A stretch of DNA of 43,205 nt, from the NCBI GenBank assembly GCA_025453975.1, contig JALOPI010000037.1, positions 1 to 43,205 of the forward strand. Reading direction: 5' to 3'. The position numbers and the translations under genes were made by a program. Positions 8,052-20,040 of this stretch are shown here, in pieces (position 1 is the first letter of the stretch; each line of letters opens with the position of its first letter). The notes beneath the pieces are model-generated. The model did no database searches. It was given only the letters and a program-made list of their open reading frames with translations, and was not told the DNA's origin. This DNA is from Syntrophobacteraceae bacterium. GTDB taxonomy: Bacteria > Desulfobacterota > Syntrophobacteria > Syntrophobacterales > Syntrophobacteraceae.

Positions 8052-10477
8052 CTCTCGCCTTCCTCCCTCGCTTCCTCGGATTCCTGGAGCACGGCCACGT
8101 CCACCACCTGCTCCCCCTCGTCCAGGTCCATGAGCTTCACCCCCTGGGTGACCCGCCCGATCTGTCGAATGGGGCCGACGGGGGTCCGGATGAGGCGTCC
8201 GCGATCCGTGATCATCAGGATCTCCTCCTCATCCGCCACCTGACGGAATCCCACCACCCCGCCGGTCTTCTCGGTCACCCGCGTGTTCAGCACCCCCTTG
8301 CCGCCTCGGCTCTGGCTGCGATACTCCTCGGTGGGTGTCCGCTTGCCGAAGCCCTTCTGGGTGATGACCAGGATGGACCTGCCCTCGTCGATGACATCCA
8401 TGCCCACCAGCTGGCTCCCGTCGAGGTTCATGCCGCGAATGCCGCGGCTCACCCGGCCGAGGGGGCGGAACTCCCGCTCGTCCACCCGAATGCACTTGCC
8501 CGCCTGGGACATGAGAAACAGGTGGCGGTTCCCGTCGGTGATGCGCGCGCAGATGACTTCGTCGTCCTCGTCGAGAACAATGGCCCGGATCCCCGTGGAG
8601 CGGGGGTTCGAATACGCCGTCAGCTCCGTCTTCTTGATGATGCCGTTCCGCGTCGCCATCACCACGTAATGATCCGACTTGAACTCCTTCACCGGCAGGA
8701 TGGCCTGAACCTTCTCGTCCTTCTGGAGCGGGAGCAGGTTCACGATGGCCTTCCCAATGGCCGCGGGCCCCACCTCCGGAAGCTCGTAGACCTTCAGCCA
8801 GAAAACCTGTCCCCGGTTGGTCAGCAGCAGAAGGTAATCGTGGGCCGAGGCCGTGAACAGGAAGGTCACCACATCCTCCTGGCGGGTGATCATCCCCGTG
8901 CGCCCCTTGCCTCCCCGTTTCTGGGTGCGGTAGATGGCGAGCGGCGTGCGCTTGATGTAGCCCGTCTTGGTGACGGTCACCACCATCTCCTCGTCGGCGA
9001 TGAGATCCTCGATGCTGATCTCCCCACTGTCGGCCACGATCTCCGTGCGGCGATGATCCCCGTACTGGTTGAGCAGCTCCTCGATCTCCTCGCGGATCAC
9101 CTGGTCCACCAGGGCCGGAGATGCCAGGATCCGCCGTAGTCGCTCGATCTCCTTGAGGATCTGCTCGTACTCCTGGATGATCTTGTCGCGCTCCAGACCC
9201 GTCAGCCGCTGGAGCCGCATCTCGAGGATGGCCTGGGCCTGGGGCTCGCTGAGCCCGAAGCCCTCCATGAGGCCGATCCTGGCCTCGGCGGGACTGGATG
9301 CGGCCCGGATGAGCCGGATCACTTCATCCAGGTGGTCCAGGGCCTTCTTCAAGCCCTCCAGAATGTGGGCCCGTTTTTCGGCCTGGGCCAGCTCATACTG
9401 GGTCCGCTTGACCACCATCTCCCGCCGGAACTCAATGAAATTGTCTAGCAAATTCTTGAGGTTGAGCACTTCGGGCTTGTTGTTCACCACCGCCAGCATG
9501 ATCACCCCGAAGGTGGACTCCAGGGCCGTGTGCTTGTAGAGCTGGTTTTCCACGACCTTGGGCTCATCCCCCTGGCGCAGGGTCACCACCATGCGCATTC
9601 CCTCGCGGTCCGACTCGTCGCGAAGGTCCACGATGCCTTCGATCTTCTTCTGCTTGACGAGCTCGGCGATGCGCTCGAGGAGCTTGGCCTTGTTCACCTG
9701 GTAGGGAAGCTCGGTGATGATGAGGTGAGTCCGCTTTCCCGACTCCTCCACCTCCACGCGGGCCCGCATCTTGATCACGCCCCGGCCGGTTTCATAAGCC
9801 TCCCGAATGCCTTCACGCCCGTAGATGAATCCCGCCGTGGGAAAATCGGGGCCCGGGATGTACTTCATGAGATCGGCCACCGTGAGGCCGGGATTGTCCA
9901 GGAGAGCCAGAAGCCCCCGGCACAGCTCGCTCATGTTGTGGGGCGGGACGTTCGTGGCCATGCCGACGGCGATGCCCGACGACCCATTGAGGAGCAGGTT
10001 GGGGACCCGCGTCGGGAGCACCGTGGGCTCCAGGAGCGAGTTGTCGTAGTTGGGCTGGAAGGGGATGGTCTCTTTTTCGATATCCCGCAGGAATTCGTGG
10101 GCCAGCCGAGCCATCCGGATTTCCGTGTAGCGCATGGCCGCCGGCGGGTCCCCGTCCACGGACCCGAAGTTCCCCTGCCCGTCCACCAGCGGGTAGCGCA
10201 TGGAGAAATCCTGGGCCATGCGCACCGTGGCGTCGTAAATGGCGGCATCGCCGTGGGGGTGATACTTACCCATCACGTCACCGACGATGCGGGCCGACTT
10301 TTTGTACGGTCTGTTGTAGTCGTTGCCGAGCTCGTGCATGGTGTAGAAGATGCGCCGATGCACGGGCTTGAGTCCGTCACGCACGTCGGGGATCGCCCGC
10401 CCGATGATGACGCTCATGGCGTAATCGAGATACGAGAGCTTGATCTCGTCTTCGATGTTGATGGTCTTCAGATCCAT
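8048..10477 (-). CDS. gyrA: DNA gyrase subunit A
   Basis: Breakage-reunion subunit of gyrase, which introduces negative supercoils with GyrB. The catalytic Tyr is Y117 in [10 protein letters not shown]. The quinolone-resistance region reads [10 protein letters not shown]. The residue matching E. coli S83 is Ala (A78), while the Asp matching D87 is kept (D82). The C-terminal beta-pinwheel has a GyrA-box QKRGGKG that wraps DNA, and a second RGGKG further on. At 809 residues it is a normal length for the family and slightly shorter than in E. coli. It lies downstream of gyrB, separated by 209 bp, and overlaps gpsA by 4 bp. The short acidic tail is typical. Confidence 0.98.
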   Translation of the reverse strand: MDLKTINIEDEIKLSYLDYAMSVIIGRAIPDVRDGLKPVHRRIFYTMHELGNDYNRPYKKSARIVGDVMGKYHPHGDAAIYDATVRMAQDFSMRYPLVDGQGNFGSVDGDPPAAMRYTEIRMARLAHEFLRDIEKETIPFQPNYDNSLLEPTVLPTRVPNLLLNGSSGIAVGMATNVPPHNMSELCRGLLALLDNPGLTVADLMKYIPGPDFPTAGFIYGREGIREAYETGRGVIKMRARVEVEESGKRTHLIITELPYQVNKAKLLERIAELVKQKKIEGIVDLRDESDREGMRMVVTLRQGDEPKVVENQLYKHTALESTFGVIMLAVVNNKPEVLNLKNLLDNFIEFRREMVVKRTQYELAQAEKRAHILEGLKKALDHLDEVIRLIRAASSPAEARIGLMEGFGLSEPQAQAILEMRLQRLTGLERDKIIQEYEQILKEIERLRRILASPALVDQVIREEIEELLNQYGDHRRTEIVADSGEISIEDLIADEEMVVTVTKTGYIKRTPLAIYRTQKRGGKGRTGMITRQEDVVTFLFTASAHDYLLLLTNRGQVFWLKVYELPEVGPAAIGKAIVNLLPLQKDEKVQAILPVKEFKSDHYVVMATRNGIIKKTELTAYSNPRSTGIRAIVLDEDDEVICARITDGNRHLFLMSQAGKCIRVDEREFRPLGRVSRGIRGMNLDGSQLVGMDVIDEGRSILVITQKGFGKRTPTEEYRSQSRGGKGVLNTRVTEKTGGVVGFRQVADEEEILMITDRGRLIRTPVGPIRQIGRVTQGVKLMDLDEGEQVVDVAVLQESEEAREEGES

Positions 10478-10686
10478 GAATCCCTACCCTGTTGAGAGAA
10501 GTTTCCGGCCCCTGGCTCCCGGCACAAGGGGGGGGCGGCTCGATCCCCCCTCCCGCTGCGCCGGGTGGCCTGAATCATCCCCCCGGAGGCCCCCGCGCCC
10601 ATCATTTTCCCCGCCGCCCCGGCAGCCGGGAGTCGCACACGCCGGAGACTACAAACTGGAAACCAGAGATCGAAAAGCGGAAATGC
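10478..10686. other. gyrB-gyrA spacer
   Basis: This 209-bp spacer is very GC-rich, with runs of G and C around 10528-10551 that could fold, but there is no T-tract and I see no convincing terminator. Weak purine-rich sequence precedes the gyrA ATG. No gene is seen. Confidence 0.4.
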
Positions 10687-13249
<2,563 letters not shown>

Positions 13250-13884
13250 TTCATTTCACGGATTTGATTTCGGTCCACGTATCCTCTGGATAAGCGGGGG
13301 CATGCGATGTTCTCATGAGCCCGGCAATGCGAGGCTGCTCATCAGCGTCCCGTTGATTTTGCCTCCCCTCATTGAGAAGATGGCATTTCACCTTCCATGT
13401 GGACCCGGAGGGAAAAGCGCCGGCCCAGGCCGAGCCATGGGCGTCGGGCCCGAGACTTCCGCGAGATCGTTCCACCATGGAGCTCGACAGGGGTGGGTAT
13501 GGAAATGACCTCCAGATTCCTTCGGTGGTTTGTAGGCATTATCCCCGTCGCGGCGGCTTCCGATAGAGCATCGGTGAGCCCGTGTCGGAGTCAGCGAGGA
13601 ACGGGATCTCCATGAGCCGGCATGACCGCATCGGGCGTTGTGGGCCGGCACGCTCCCTCTCAATGGGCTTGCGCGGAGCGGGTGAGGGTAATAAACTCGC
13701 ACCATGGATCCCGCGCCCGAAGGAGGAAGAGCCCTGGCTCCCCGGCAGCAGCCGGCGGGTATCCTGCCTCGTCGCCCGGTCCGTGTCCTTGGAGGGCTTC
13801 CAGCGACGAACCGGTCGATACCCGTCCGGTCGCGGTCAATCATCCGTCCCCCATCCCATAGGACTACTCTTGTCAGGAGGCACC
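13250..13884. other. Divergent intergenic region, gyrB / binding protein
   Basis: About 635 bp with no credible gene. Several frames stay open on both strands, but they have no family resemblance and no ribosome sites. A single near-match to a DnaA box (one mismatch, minus strand, 13293-13285) is not enough for an origin. The right end carries the AGGAGG ribosome site of the next gene. Confidence 0.5.
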
Positions 13885-14634
13885 ATGAACGTTTGCTTTC
13901 TCGTCGCTGCACTGATTCTTTCCTTCTGTTCCGGCAGCCACGCCGCGGACCCGGTCCTGCGCATAGGGGTCGACGCACCTTATCCGCCTTTCGCCTACAC
14001 CGATCCGGCCACGGGAAAGCTGACGGGGTTCGACTACGACATCGCCGAGGCCGTATGCAGGAAGATAGGCCGGCAATGCGACATCCAGGTCGTTCCCTTC
14101 GACGAGATCATTCCCCGCATCGTCGAGGGGAAGCTCGACATCGGCGTGGCGGGCATGGCCAGGAAGCCCGAACGGGAGAAGCTGGTGCTCTTCTCCGAAA
14201 AGTACTTCCGCTCCAGCAGCATCTTCATTGAAATCCCCGGATCCAACGTTGTCGGCAGGGAGGGTCTCAAGGGGAAGAAGATCGGTGTCCAGAACAAGAC
14301 GACCCAGGAGGACTACCTGCGGGAGACCTATGGGGACGTGGCCGAAGTCGTCACCTTCACGGGCTTCGAGGATATCATGAAGGCCCTGATCGCCAGGCAG
14401 CTCGACATTGCGTTCATCGACGGCCTGCCCGGCTATCATTACCTCAAGTCGGAGGCAGGCCAGGGATTGGACATCGCGGGCGAGCCCGTCAAGCTGGGCA
14501 GCGCATCGTGCATCGTCCTGCACCCCTCCCTCGTGAAGGAGCGCGACGCCATCAACCAGGCCATCCTGGACTTGCGAAGCAGCGGCGAGTACGACACCAT
14601 CAACCGCAAGTACTTCGAGTTCAACATCTATTGA
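13885..14634 (+). CDS. Periplasmic solute-binding protein, family 3 (amino-acid type)
   Basis: A secreted binding protein of the type that serves polar amino-acid ABC transporters or acts as a sensor input. A 20-residue signal peptide ending in GSHA precedes the mature domain. Family blocks are LRIGVDAPYPPFAY, TGKLTGFDYDIAEAVCRKIG, KLDIGVAGMARKPER, LKGKKIGVQNKTTQEDYL and AFIDGLPGYHYL. ATG 13885 has a perfect AGGAGG four bases upstream. At 249 residues the length is typical. No transporter permease or ATPase lies nearby. Instead a membrane hybrid kinase follows 101 bp later, so a signalling role like that of TorT-TorS pairs is plausible but not proven. The ligand cannot be told from sequence alone. 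Confidence 0.88.
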   Translation: MNVCFLVAALILSFCSGSHAADPVLRIGVDAPYPPFAYTDPATGKLTGFDYDIAEAVCRKIGRQCDIQVVPFDEIIPRIVEGKLDIGVAGMARKPEREKLVLFSEKYFRSSSIFIEIPGSNVVGREGLKGKKIGVQNKTTQEDYLRETYGDVAEVVTFTGFEDIMKALIARQLDIAFIDGLPGYHYLKSEAGQGLDIAGEPVKLGSASCIVLHPSLVKERDAINQAILDLRSSGEYDTINRKYFEFNIY

Positions 14635-14735
14635 ATGAGGACGGCTTTTGGCTGAATGCCCGGACCTCGAGACGATTATCCCGAAGGGAGCATGAAGACT
14701 AACCGCTGATCGCCAATGGCCAGCCCAAAGCGGAT

Positions 14736-17390
14736 TTGCCCGTGCCTGTAGAACACATCGGAAGCGTCAAATCCACCACCCCCACCTTGAGCATAGCCCT
14801 CTTCAAAGGGCTGTGCTTCGTGGTCCTGTTCGGAGTCATCCTTTTCATCGGCAGCCAGGAGCTTCGGAATATCGCGAGCATCCGGGAGAACGCCGAGGAG
14901 ATTCGCAGGAACAGGCTCCCCGAATTCATCGAAAATCAGAAAACCCTCGCCAACATTGAAAGCTTGCGGCGCCTCGCCGAAGTGACCAACATCAGCGACA
15001 GCGCCCAGGAGCGCCGCAATGCCCGGATCAGCGCCGATGCGCTCACCGCTGAATCGGTGTTCGACCGGGATCCCACCTTCCGAAGCTCCGCCCGCAAGGT
15101 GGCCGCTTCCATGAAGAGCCTGGTGGCGCTGAAGAACGAGATCGACAAGAAGAAGCAGTCTTTGACGGCCATCGAGACCCGGTACCACGAGGCCATTTTT
15201 CTCCTCTCCCGCCTGACCCGGGTGGACGCGGACCTGGCTTATCTGCTCCGGATCAATGAAGGCGGCCTCCCGGCGGAGCCCCTGGGGTCCGGCCGGACCT
15301 ACGATGAGCTGCAGGCTCAGATGCAGGGTCAAATCGAGACCCTGGCGGGCATCGTCCAGGGGATCACCGGCTCCGACCAGGACAGGAGCGCGGCCCTGAC
15401 CCATTTCAACCACATCGACGCGGCGATGACTCAGTGGCTCGACCTGATGCGGGATCTCATGGCTCAAAAGGAGCAATCCCGGCAGATCTGGAGGCAGATC
15501 GATTCGGACCTCCGGATCATGCGGGACACGGTGACCACGGGCTCCGAGATCGCCATGGCCAACGCTTTGGATTCCATCAAGAAGACCTCATGGGATACCC
15601 AGCGGACAACGGTTTTCCTGTATGTGCTCATCGTCCTTTTCGTGCTGGTCTATTACGCGCTGATCCATCTGCTCATCATCAAGCCGCTGCGCTGGACCTC
15701 GGACAAGCTCGCCGCCCTGCAGGAAGGCAAGCTGGACACCCGGCTGCCGAGGATTCACATCCAGGAGATCGCCCACGTCGCGGATCTCCTGGACCGGTTC
15801 AGCACCCACCTGGCCGGGCTTTACAGCCACGCCAACCAGCTGGAGGAGGACGCCGCCGCCAGGCGAAACCTGGAGGAGATCATGAGGGCGGTTTTCAAGG
15901 TGTCCCTGGACGGATACGTGGTGTGGAGCGGCAGGCGGGTGATCACCGTGAGTGAAGGAGCCATGAGCCTGCTGGGGCTCTCCTCCGAAAGCGACATCCT
16001 GCCCCTCTGGGAGAGCCAGGCCACGCTGGGGCAACGGGCCGAATCCGTCCTCGCGCAGCTCGAGAGCGGGACGGCCTGGCGGGAAGATGTGGTGCTCCGC
16101 GCGGGCACGGCCCAGACGCTGCCTTGCGAGATCACCCATCTGCTCATCCAGTTCGACGACGAGCCCTGCATCCTCAGCTACATCAGGGACCTGCGCGAGC
16201 AGAAGCGCAATGAGATCGCGCTCCTCGCCGCCAAGGAGCAGGCCGAGGTGGCCACCCAGGCCAAGAGCGACTTTCTCGCCCGCATGAGCCACGAAATCCG
16301 TACCCCCATGAACGGGGTCATCGGTCTGACCCGGCTGGCCCTCGCCAGCTCCCCTTCGCCCAGGCAGCAGGAGCTCCTCGAAAAGATCCAGACTTCCGCG
16401 CGGCTGCTCCTGGGAATCATCAACGACATTCTCGATTTCTCCAAGATGGAGCAGGGAAAGCTTCAGCTCGATTCGCACCCTTTCTCGCTGGGCGAGGTGT
16501 GCCAGACCATCGCCGCCTTGCTGGAGCCCCAGGCCGCGGCCAAGGACATCCGTTTTGAGCAGCACCTGGATACGGAGCTGCGGGCCGGCCCCCTGCTGAA
16601 GGGCGATTCCCTCCGCCTGACCCAGGTCCTCCTCAACCTCTGCGGCAACGCCATCAAGTTCACTGAGGAAGGACGGGTTTCTCTCTCCGTCACGCTCCTG
16701 GCCAGAACGGCGGATGCCGCGACCCTCCTTTTCTCCGTCCAGGACACCGGCATCGGCATGACCGGGGAGCAGCTGGATCGCCTCTTTCAGCCCTTTACCC
16801 AGGCCGACAGCTCCACCACGAGAAAATATGGCGGAACCGGTCTGGGGCTCATGATCTCGCAGTTGATCGTCAATCAGATGGGCGGCTCCATCACGGTCAA
16901 CAGCAAGCCAGGAGGCGGAAGCCGATTTTCATTCGCCCTGCACCTCGCCTTGTCACGACAGATCCCCACTGAAGCTTCCCCGGGGCCTCCCCCCGCCGCG
17001 CAAGGCCTCCCGCCCCTTTCGGGAAAGCGGATTCTGGTGGTGGAGGACAACGAAGTCAACCAGCTCATCATCGTCTCCTTACTGGAAGGCCTGGGCATCG
17101 AGGTCTCGGTGGCCGCCAACGGTCAGGAAGCCCTGGACATGACCTGTCAGAAGGATTTTGACTGCATTTTCATGGACATTCAAATGCCCGTCATGGACGG
17201 TCTCAGCGCGGCCAGGGCCATTCGCTCCCGGAGCCGGGCCGAAAACCGCAGCATCCCGATCATCGCCATGACCGCGCACGCCATGCGCGAGGATGTGCGG
17301 AAAAGCCTCGATGCGGGGATGAACGCCCACCTCACCAAGCCCATCGACTACGACGTGTTCGTGGCCTGCCTGCGCAAGTATCTGGGCTGA
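14736..17390 (+). CDS. Membrane hybrid sensor histidine kinase (HAMP-PAS-HisKA-ATPase-REC)
   Basis: Inner-membrane sensor, 884 residues. Membrane segments lie at about 20-40 and 292-313, enclosing a long helical periplasmic domain of about 250 residues, rich in coiled-coil character as in TorS/NarX-like sensors. A HAMP linker (about 313-365) and a PAS-like region (about 380-490) follow. The dimerisation domain has MSHEIRTPMNGVIGL (H519). The ATPase has NAIKFTEEG, DTGIGM and GGTGLGLMIS. The C-terminal receiver has FMDIQMPVMDG (D814) and a conserved Lys in LTKPID. Start is uncertain between TTG 14736 and GTG 14742. The binding protein just upstream is the best candidate input. No Hpt domain is fused, so transfer to a separate Hpt protein or direct output is needed. 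Confidence 0.9.
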   Translation: MPVPVEHIGSVKSTTPTLSIALFKGLCFVVLFGVILFIGSQELRNIASIRENAEEIRRNRLPEFIENQKTLANIESLRRLAEVTNISDSAQERRNARISADALTAESVFDRDPTFRSSARKVAASMKSLVALKNEIDKKKQSLTAIETRYHEAIFLLSRLTRVDADLAYLLRINEGGLPAEPLGSGRTYDELQAQMQGQIETLAGIVQGITGSDQDRSAALTHFNHIDAAMTQWLDLMRDLMAQKEQSRQIWRQIDSDLRIMRDTVTTGSEIAMANALDSIKKTSWDTQRTTVFLYVLIVLFVLVYYALIHLLIIKPLRWTSDKLAALQEGKLDTRLPRIHIQEIAHVADLLDRFSTHLAGLYSHANQLEEDAAARRNLEEIMRAVFKVSLDGYVVWSGRRVITVSEGAMSLLGLSSESDILPLWESQATLGQRAESVLAQLESGTAWREDVVLRAGTAQTLPCEITHLLIQFDDEPCILSYIRDLREQKRNEIALLAAKEQAEVATQAKSDFLARMSHEIRTPMNGVIGLTRLALASSPSPRQQELLEKIQTSARLLLGIINDILDFSKMEQGKLQLDSHPFSLGEVCQTIAALLEPQAAAKDIRFEQHLDTELRAGPLLKGDSLRLTQVLLNLCGNAIKFTEEGRVSLSVTLLARTADAATLLFSVQDTGIGMTGEQLDRLFQPFTQADSSTTRKYGGTGLGLMISQLIVNQMGGSITVNSKPGGGSRFSFALHLALSRQIPTEASPGPPPAAQGLPPLSGKRILVVEDNEVNQLIIVSLLEGLGIEVSVAANGQEALDMTCQKDFDCIFMDIQMPVMDGLSAARAIRSRSRAENRSIPIIAMTAHAMREDVRKSLDAGMNAHLTKPIDYDVFVACLRKYLG

Positions 17391-17585
17391 GCCGCCCCCG
17401 GTCCGGCCTGAATCCCCGGCCCATGCTGCGGAAAAAGCCTCCTCATCTCGCCCGCCACTTCTCCGCATCTCGCTCCCGCATGGAAAACCCGATTGAACGC
17501 TTGTGACGTGCCGTGAAAGCGACGTCCCGCATGGCTCCATGATGGTTGATCGGCTTTCAAATCTGTAAGGGGGGAATGATCGCAA

Positions 17586-19607
17586 ATGCTGAATGTAAGG
17601 AACGTGCCCATTACCGTGAAACTGCTCGGAGGCTTTCTGGGTCTCGCGCTCATTGCGCTGCTGGTGGGATATGTCGGCTGGAGGGGCGTCACCCAGGTCG
17701 ACCAGCGCATGGATGACATCGCCACAAGCCATCTGCCCCGCATTCAGGCGCTGCTGACCATGAAGGCGGAGCTCCACCAGCTCGTGGCCCACATCAAGGC
17801 GCTCCTCAACCCCAGCCTGACCCTGGAGCAGCGCCGGGGTCTCCACGCCTCCATCGACAAGCACAGGGAAGCTTACATGGAGTCCTTCCAGGCTTTCGAA
17901 GCCCACCCCATGAGCGCGGAAGTCTCCTCGACCTGGAAGACGTTTCTGGACCGGATCTCAGCCTGGAAGAAGGAGAATGACCTTTTTCTTCAGGCATCCG
18001 AAGAGCTCGAGAAGACGGACATCCTGGATCCCCATGCACTCCTCGAGAATATCCAGCGATTCCGTGGGGATCATTACAGTCTCATGAGCCGGCTGGGCCA
18101 CCTCATCGAGACCGGTCGGACCTTCGACGGTGGGGAGGAGGCCGACCGATGTGGCCTGGGCCAATGGATGGCGTCTTACCGGCCGCGAAACCCTCGGATC
18201 CATGAGACGCTTCAGAAAATAGCGGGGGACCATTCTCGTTTTCACGAAGGTGTCAAGACCGCCAAGGAACTGGCTCGATCAGGGGATGCCCGGGCCCCGT
18301 CCGAGAAGCTTAGAGATGAGGTGACGCCCGCCTCTGAAGCAATCCTGGGACATCTCCAGGACCTGATCAGCGAGGCGGCGGTGGCCGGCGCTCTCTACGA
18401 CCGTATGAACGTGCAGGCCATGGAGGTCGCACTGGCCAGGGAAACAGCCACCATGGAGGTCCTCGAAAGGATTGTCGACTCGGTGAACAAGGAAGCCGGA
18501 GAAGCTCTGAAATCGGGAGATGCGGTCGTGAGCCGGACCCGGCTCGTCACCGTATGGGTCATGGTGGGAGGCTTCGCCGCGGCCATCCTTCTGGGGGGCT
18601 TTCTGGCCAGGATGATCCACCGCTCGTTGAATTCCGTCATCCAGGGGCTTGCGGGGGCTTCGGAGCAGGTCGCATCGGCTTCGAGGCAGGTCGCCTCGGC
18701 GGGCCACGAGCTAGCCGAAGGTGCCTCGGAGCAGGCGGCGGCCATCGAAGAGACTTCCGCATCCATGGAGGAGATGGCTTCCATGACCCGGCAAAACGCA
18801 CAGCATGCCGCCGAAGCCGATGTGCTCATGCGGGATGCCCGCAAGATCGCCTCCGAGGCTGACGACTCCATGTCCCAGCTCACCCAATCCATCGGCGAGA
18901 TCGCCGAGGCCAGCGAGGAAACGCGGAGGATCATCAAGACCATCGATGAAATCGCTTTTCAGACCAATCTCCTCGCCTTGAACGCCGCCGTGGAGGCGGC
19001 CCGGGCCGGCTCGGCCGGGGCCGGCTTCGCCGTCGTTGCCGACGAGGTGCGCAGCCTGGCCATGCGCGCTGCCGAAGCCGCCAGAACCACGGCGGTCCTC
19101 ATCGAGGGTACGATGAAGAAAGTCGAGGTGGGATCCGAGCTGATGCGGAAGACCAGCGGTGAGTTCGACCGGGTCGCGGGAAGCGTCTCCAAAGCGGGCG
19201 AGCTGGTCGGAGAGATCTCGGCGGCCTGCCAGGAGCAGGCCCAGGGCATCGAGCAGATCACCGGGGCCATCCTTCAGGTCGAGCAGGTCATCCAGCGGAA
19301 CGCGTCAGGCGCCGAGGAATCGACCGCGGCATCCCAGGAGATGAGCCTCCAGGCACATGAAATGAAAGGCTACGTGGCCGAGCTGGAGAAGCTGGTGCGG
19401 GGACGAGAGTCCAGCAGCGACTCCACCGGGTTCAGCCCACCGGGAGATGAGCACCTGGCCCCCTTGCGGAGGGGAGCGGCACCTGTGGACAGGACAACCT
19501 GCGCGGCCGTCGGCCGATTCAGGTACCCCGACAGCCACGGCTTGATGGATCAGCGGGCGGAGAATCAGAGGAGCGGAGCCGGGGCCGGGTCGAGGATCGG
19601 CGTCTGA
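17586..19607 (+). CDS. Methyl-accepting chemotaxis protein with CZB-type motif in its periplasmic part
   Basis: Chemoreceptor of 673 residues that should control CheA. Membrane segments lie at about 11-33 and 321-343. The region between them is mostly helical. It contains the zinc-binding CZB signature: H163-x2-L, then 22 residues, C189-x-L-G-x-W, then 21 residues, H216-x3-H220. The cytoplasmic part has a short linker, long coiled coils and the kinase-control tip ([21 protein letters not shown]). There is no C-terminal pentapeptide for CheR/CheB tethering, and the last 60 residues are low-complexity. The ATG has AAGGGGGGA upstream. It follows the binding protein and hybrid kinase but has a 195-bp gap, so co-transcription is uncertain. 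CZB domains are usually cytoplasmic, so this placement is unusual. Confidence 0.92.
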   Translation: MLNVRNVPITVKLLGGFLGLALIALLVGYVGWRGVTQVDQRMDDIATSHLPRIQALLTMKAELHQLVAHIKALLNPSLTLEQRRGLHASIDKHREAYMESFQAFEAHPMSAEVSSTWKTFLDRISAWKKENDLFLQASEELEKTDILDPHALLENIQRFRGDHYSLMSRLGHLIETGRTFDGGEEADRCGLGQWMASYRPRNPRIHETLQKIAGDHSRFHEGVKTAKELARSGDARAPSEKLRDEVTPASEAILGHLQDLISEAAVAGALYDRMNVQAMEVALARETATMEVLERIVDSVNKEAGEALKSGDAVVSRTRLVTVWVMVGGFAAAILLGGFLARMIHRSLNSVIQGLAGASEQVASASRQVASAGHELAEGASEQAAAIEETSASMEEMASMTRQNAQHAAEADVLMRDARKIASEADDSMSQLTQSIGEIAEASEETRRIIKTIDEIAFQTNLLALNAAVEAARAGSAGAGFAVVADEVRSLAMRAAEAARTTAVLIEGTMKKVEVGSELMRKTSGEFDRVAGSVSKAGELVGEISAACQEQAQGIEQITGAILQVEQVIQRNASGAEESTAASQEMSLQAHEMKGYVAELEKLVRGRESSSDSTGFSPPGDEHLAPLRRGAAPVDRTTCAAVGRFRYPDSHGLMDQRAENQRSGAGAGSRIGV

Positions 19608-19620
19608 CAGCACGACCGGA

Positions 19621-19652
19621 CACAAAGGCGGACAGGGGGCTCCGCTTTTGTG
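19621..19652 (+). terminator. Stem-loop after chemoreceptor gene
   Basis: A 12-bp stem (CACAAAGGCGGA with TCCGCTTTTGTG, one G-U pair) closes an 8-nt loop 13 bp after the chemoreceptor stop. There is no following T-tract, so it may be a weak or Rho-assisted terminator or an mRNA-stabilising hairpin. Confidence 0.5.
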
Positions 19653-20040
19653 CCTCCGCCAGCCCCCCCCAGCACGTCATTCGAGGAGGGACGGGAAATG
19701 GCCGGGCATCGATGCATGCCCGGCCCCGACGCCTCACACCGCCACAAGCCTTCCCACCCTGACTTCCAAAGCGGTCATCACGAAGCCTTCGATTTCGTTA
19801 TTCCGCGGCGCCTCTCACGGACCGGAGACCGAGGATTCCAGGGCTCGGCCGCGGGCCGCCGCTTGAAGCTTTCCATCGGCGGACGGGAGCTGTTTCCCGG
19901 GGTAAATCCGGAGGCGATGGCAGGGTATGGCCTTAAAGGGCCTTGACAGCTCCTGGCATGATGTCAATAGGGATGGTGTGTGAACTTCATGTTATCGTTA
20001 GATTTCATGTGTCGGGGGCTCCACGCGGGAAAGTGAGGGG
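19653..20040. other. Intergenic region before PAS/LuxR regulator
   Basis: About 390 bp without a recognisable gene. A TTGACA at 19943-19948 stands 17 bp before AATAGG, a half-good sigma-70 match that could serve the next gene. The last 60 bp are relatively AT-rich. Nothing else is supported. Confidence 0.35.

Noticed and set aside
8608..8618. GGTTCGAAT resembling a tRNA T-loop
   Set aside because: Lies inside gyrA coding sequence and no cloverleaf can be drawn around it.
8039..9139. 366-codon plus-strand frame opposite gyrA
   Set aside because: Antisense shadow of a strongly conserved gene; common in GC-rich DNA.
13285..13293. Near-match to a DnaA box close to gyrB, possible origin
   Set aside because: Only one box with one mismatch; no AT-rich unwinding region, dnaA or dnaN in view.
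13388..13978. 196-codon minus-strand frame in the gyrB / binding-protein spacer
   Set aside because: Runs into the binding-protein gene, has biased composition and no recognisable domain.
19650..19946. 98-codon plus-strand frame after the chemoreceptor
   Set aside because: Begins within or beside the stem-loop, no ribosome site, no conserved pattern.
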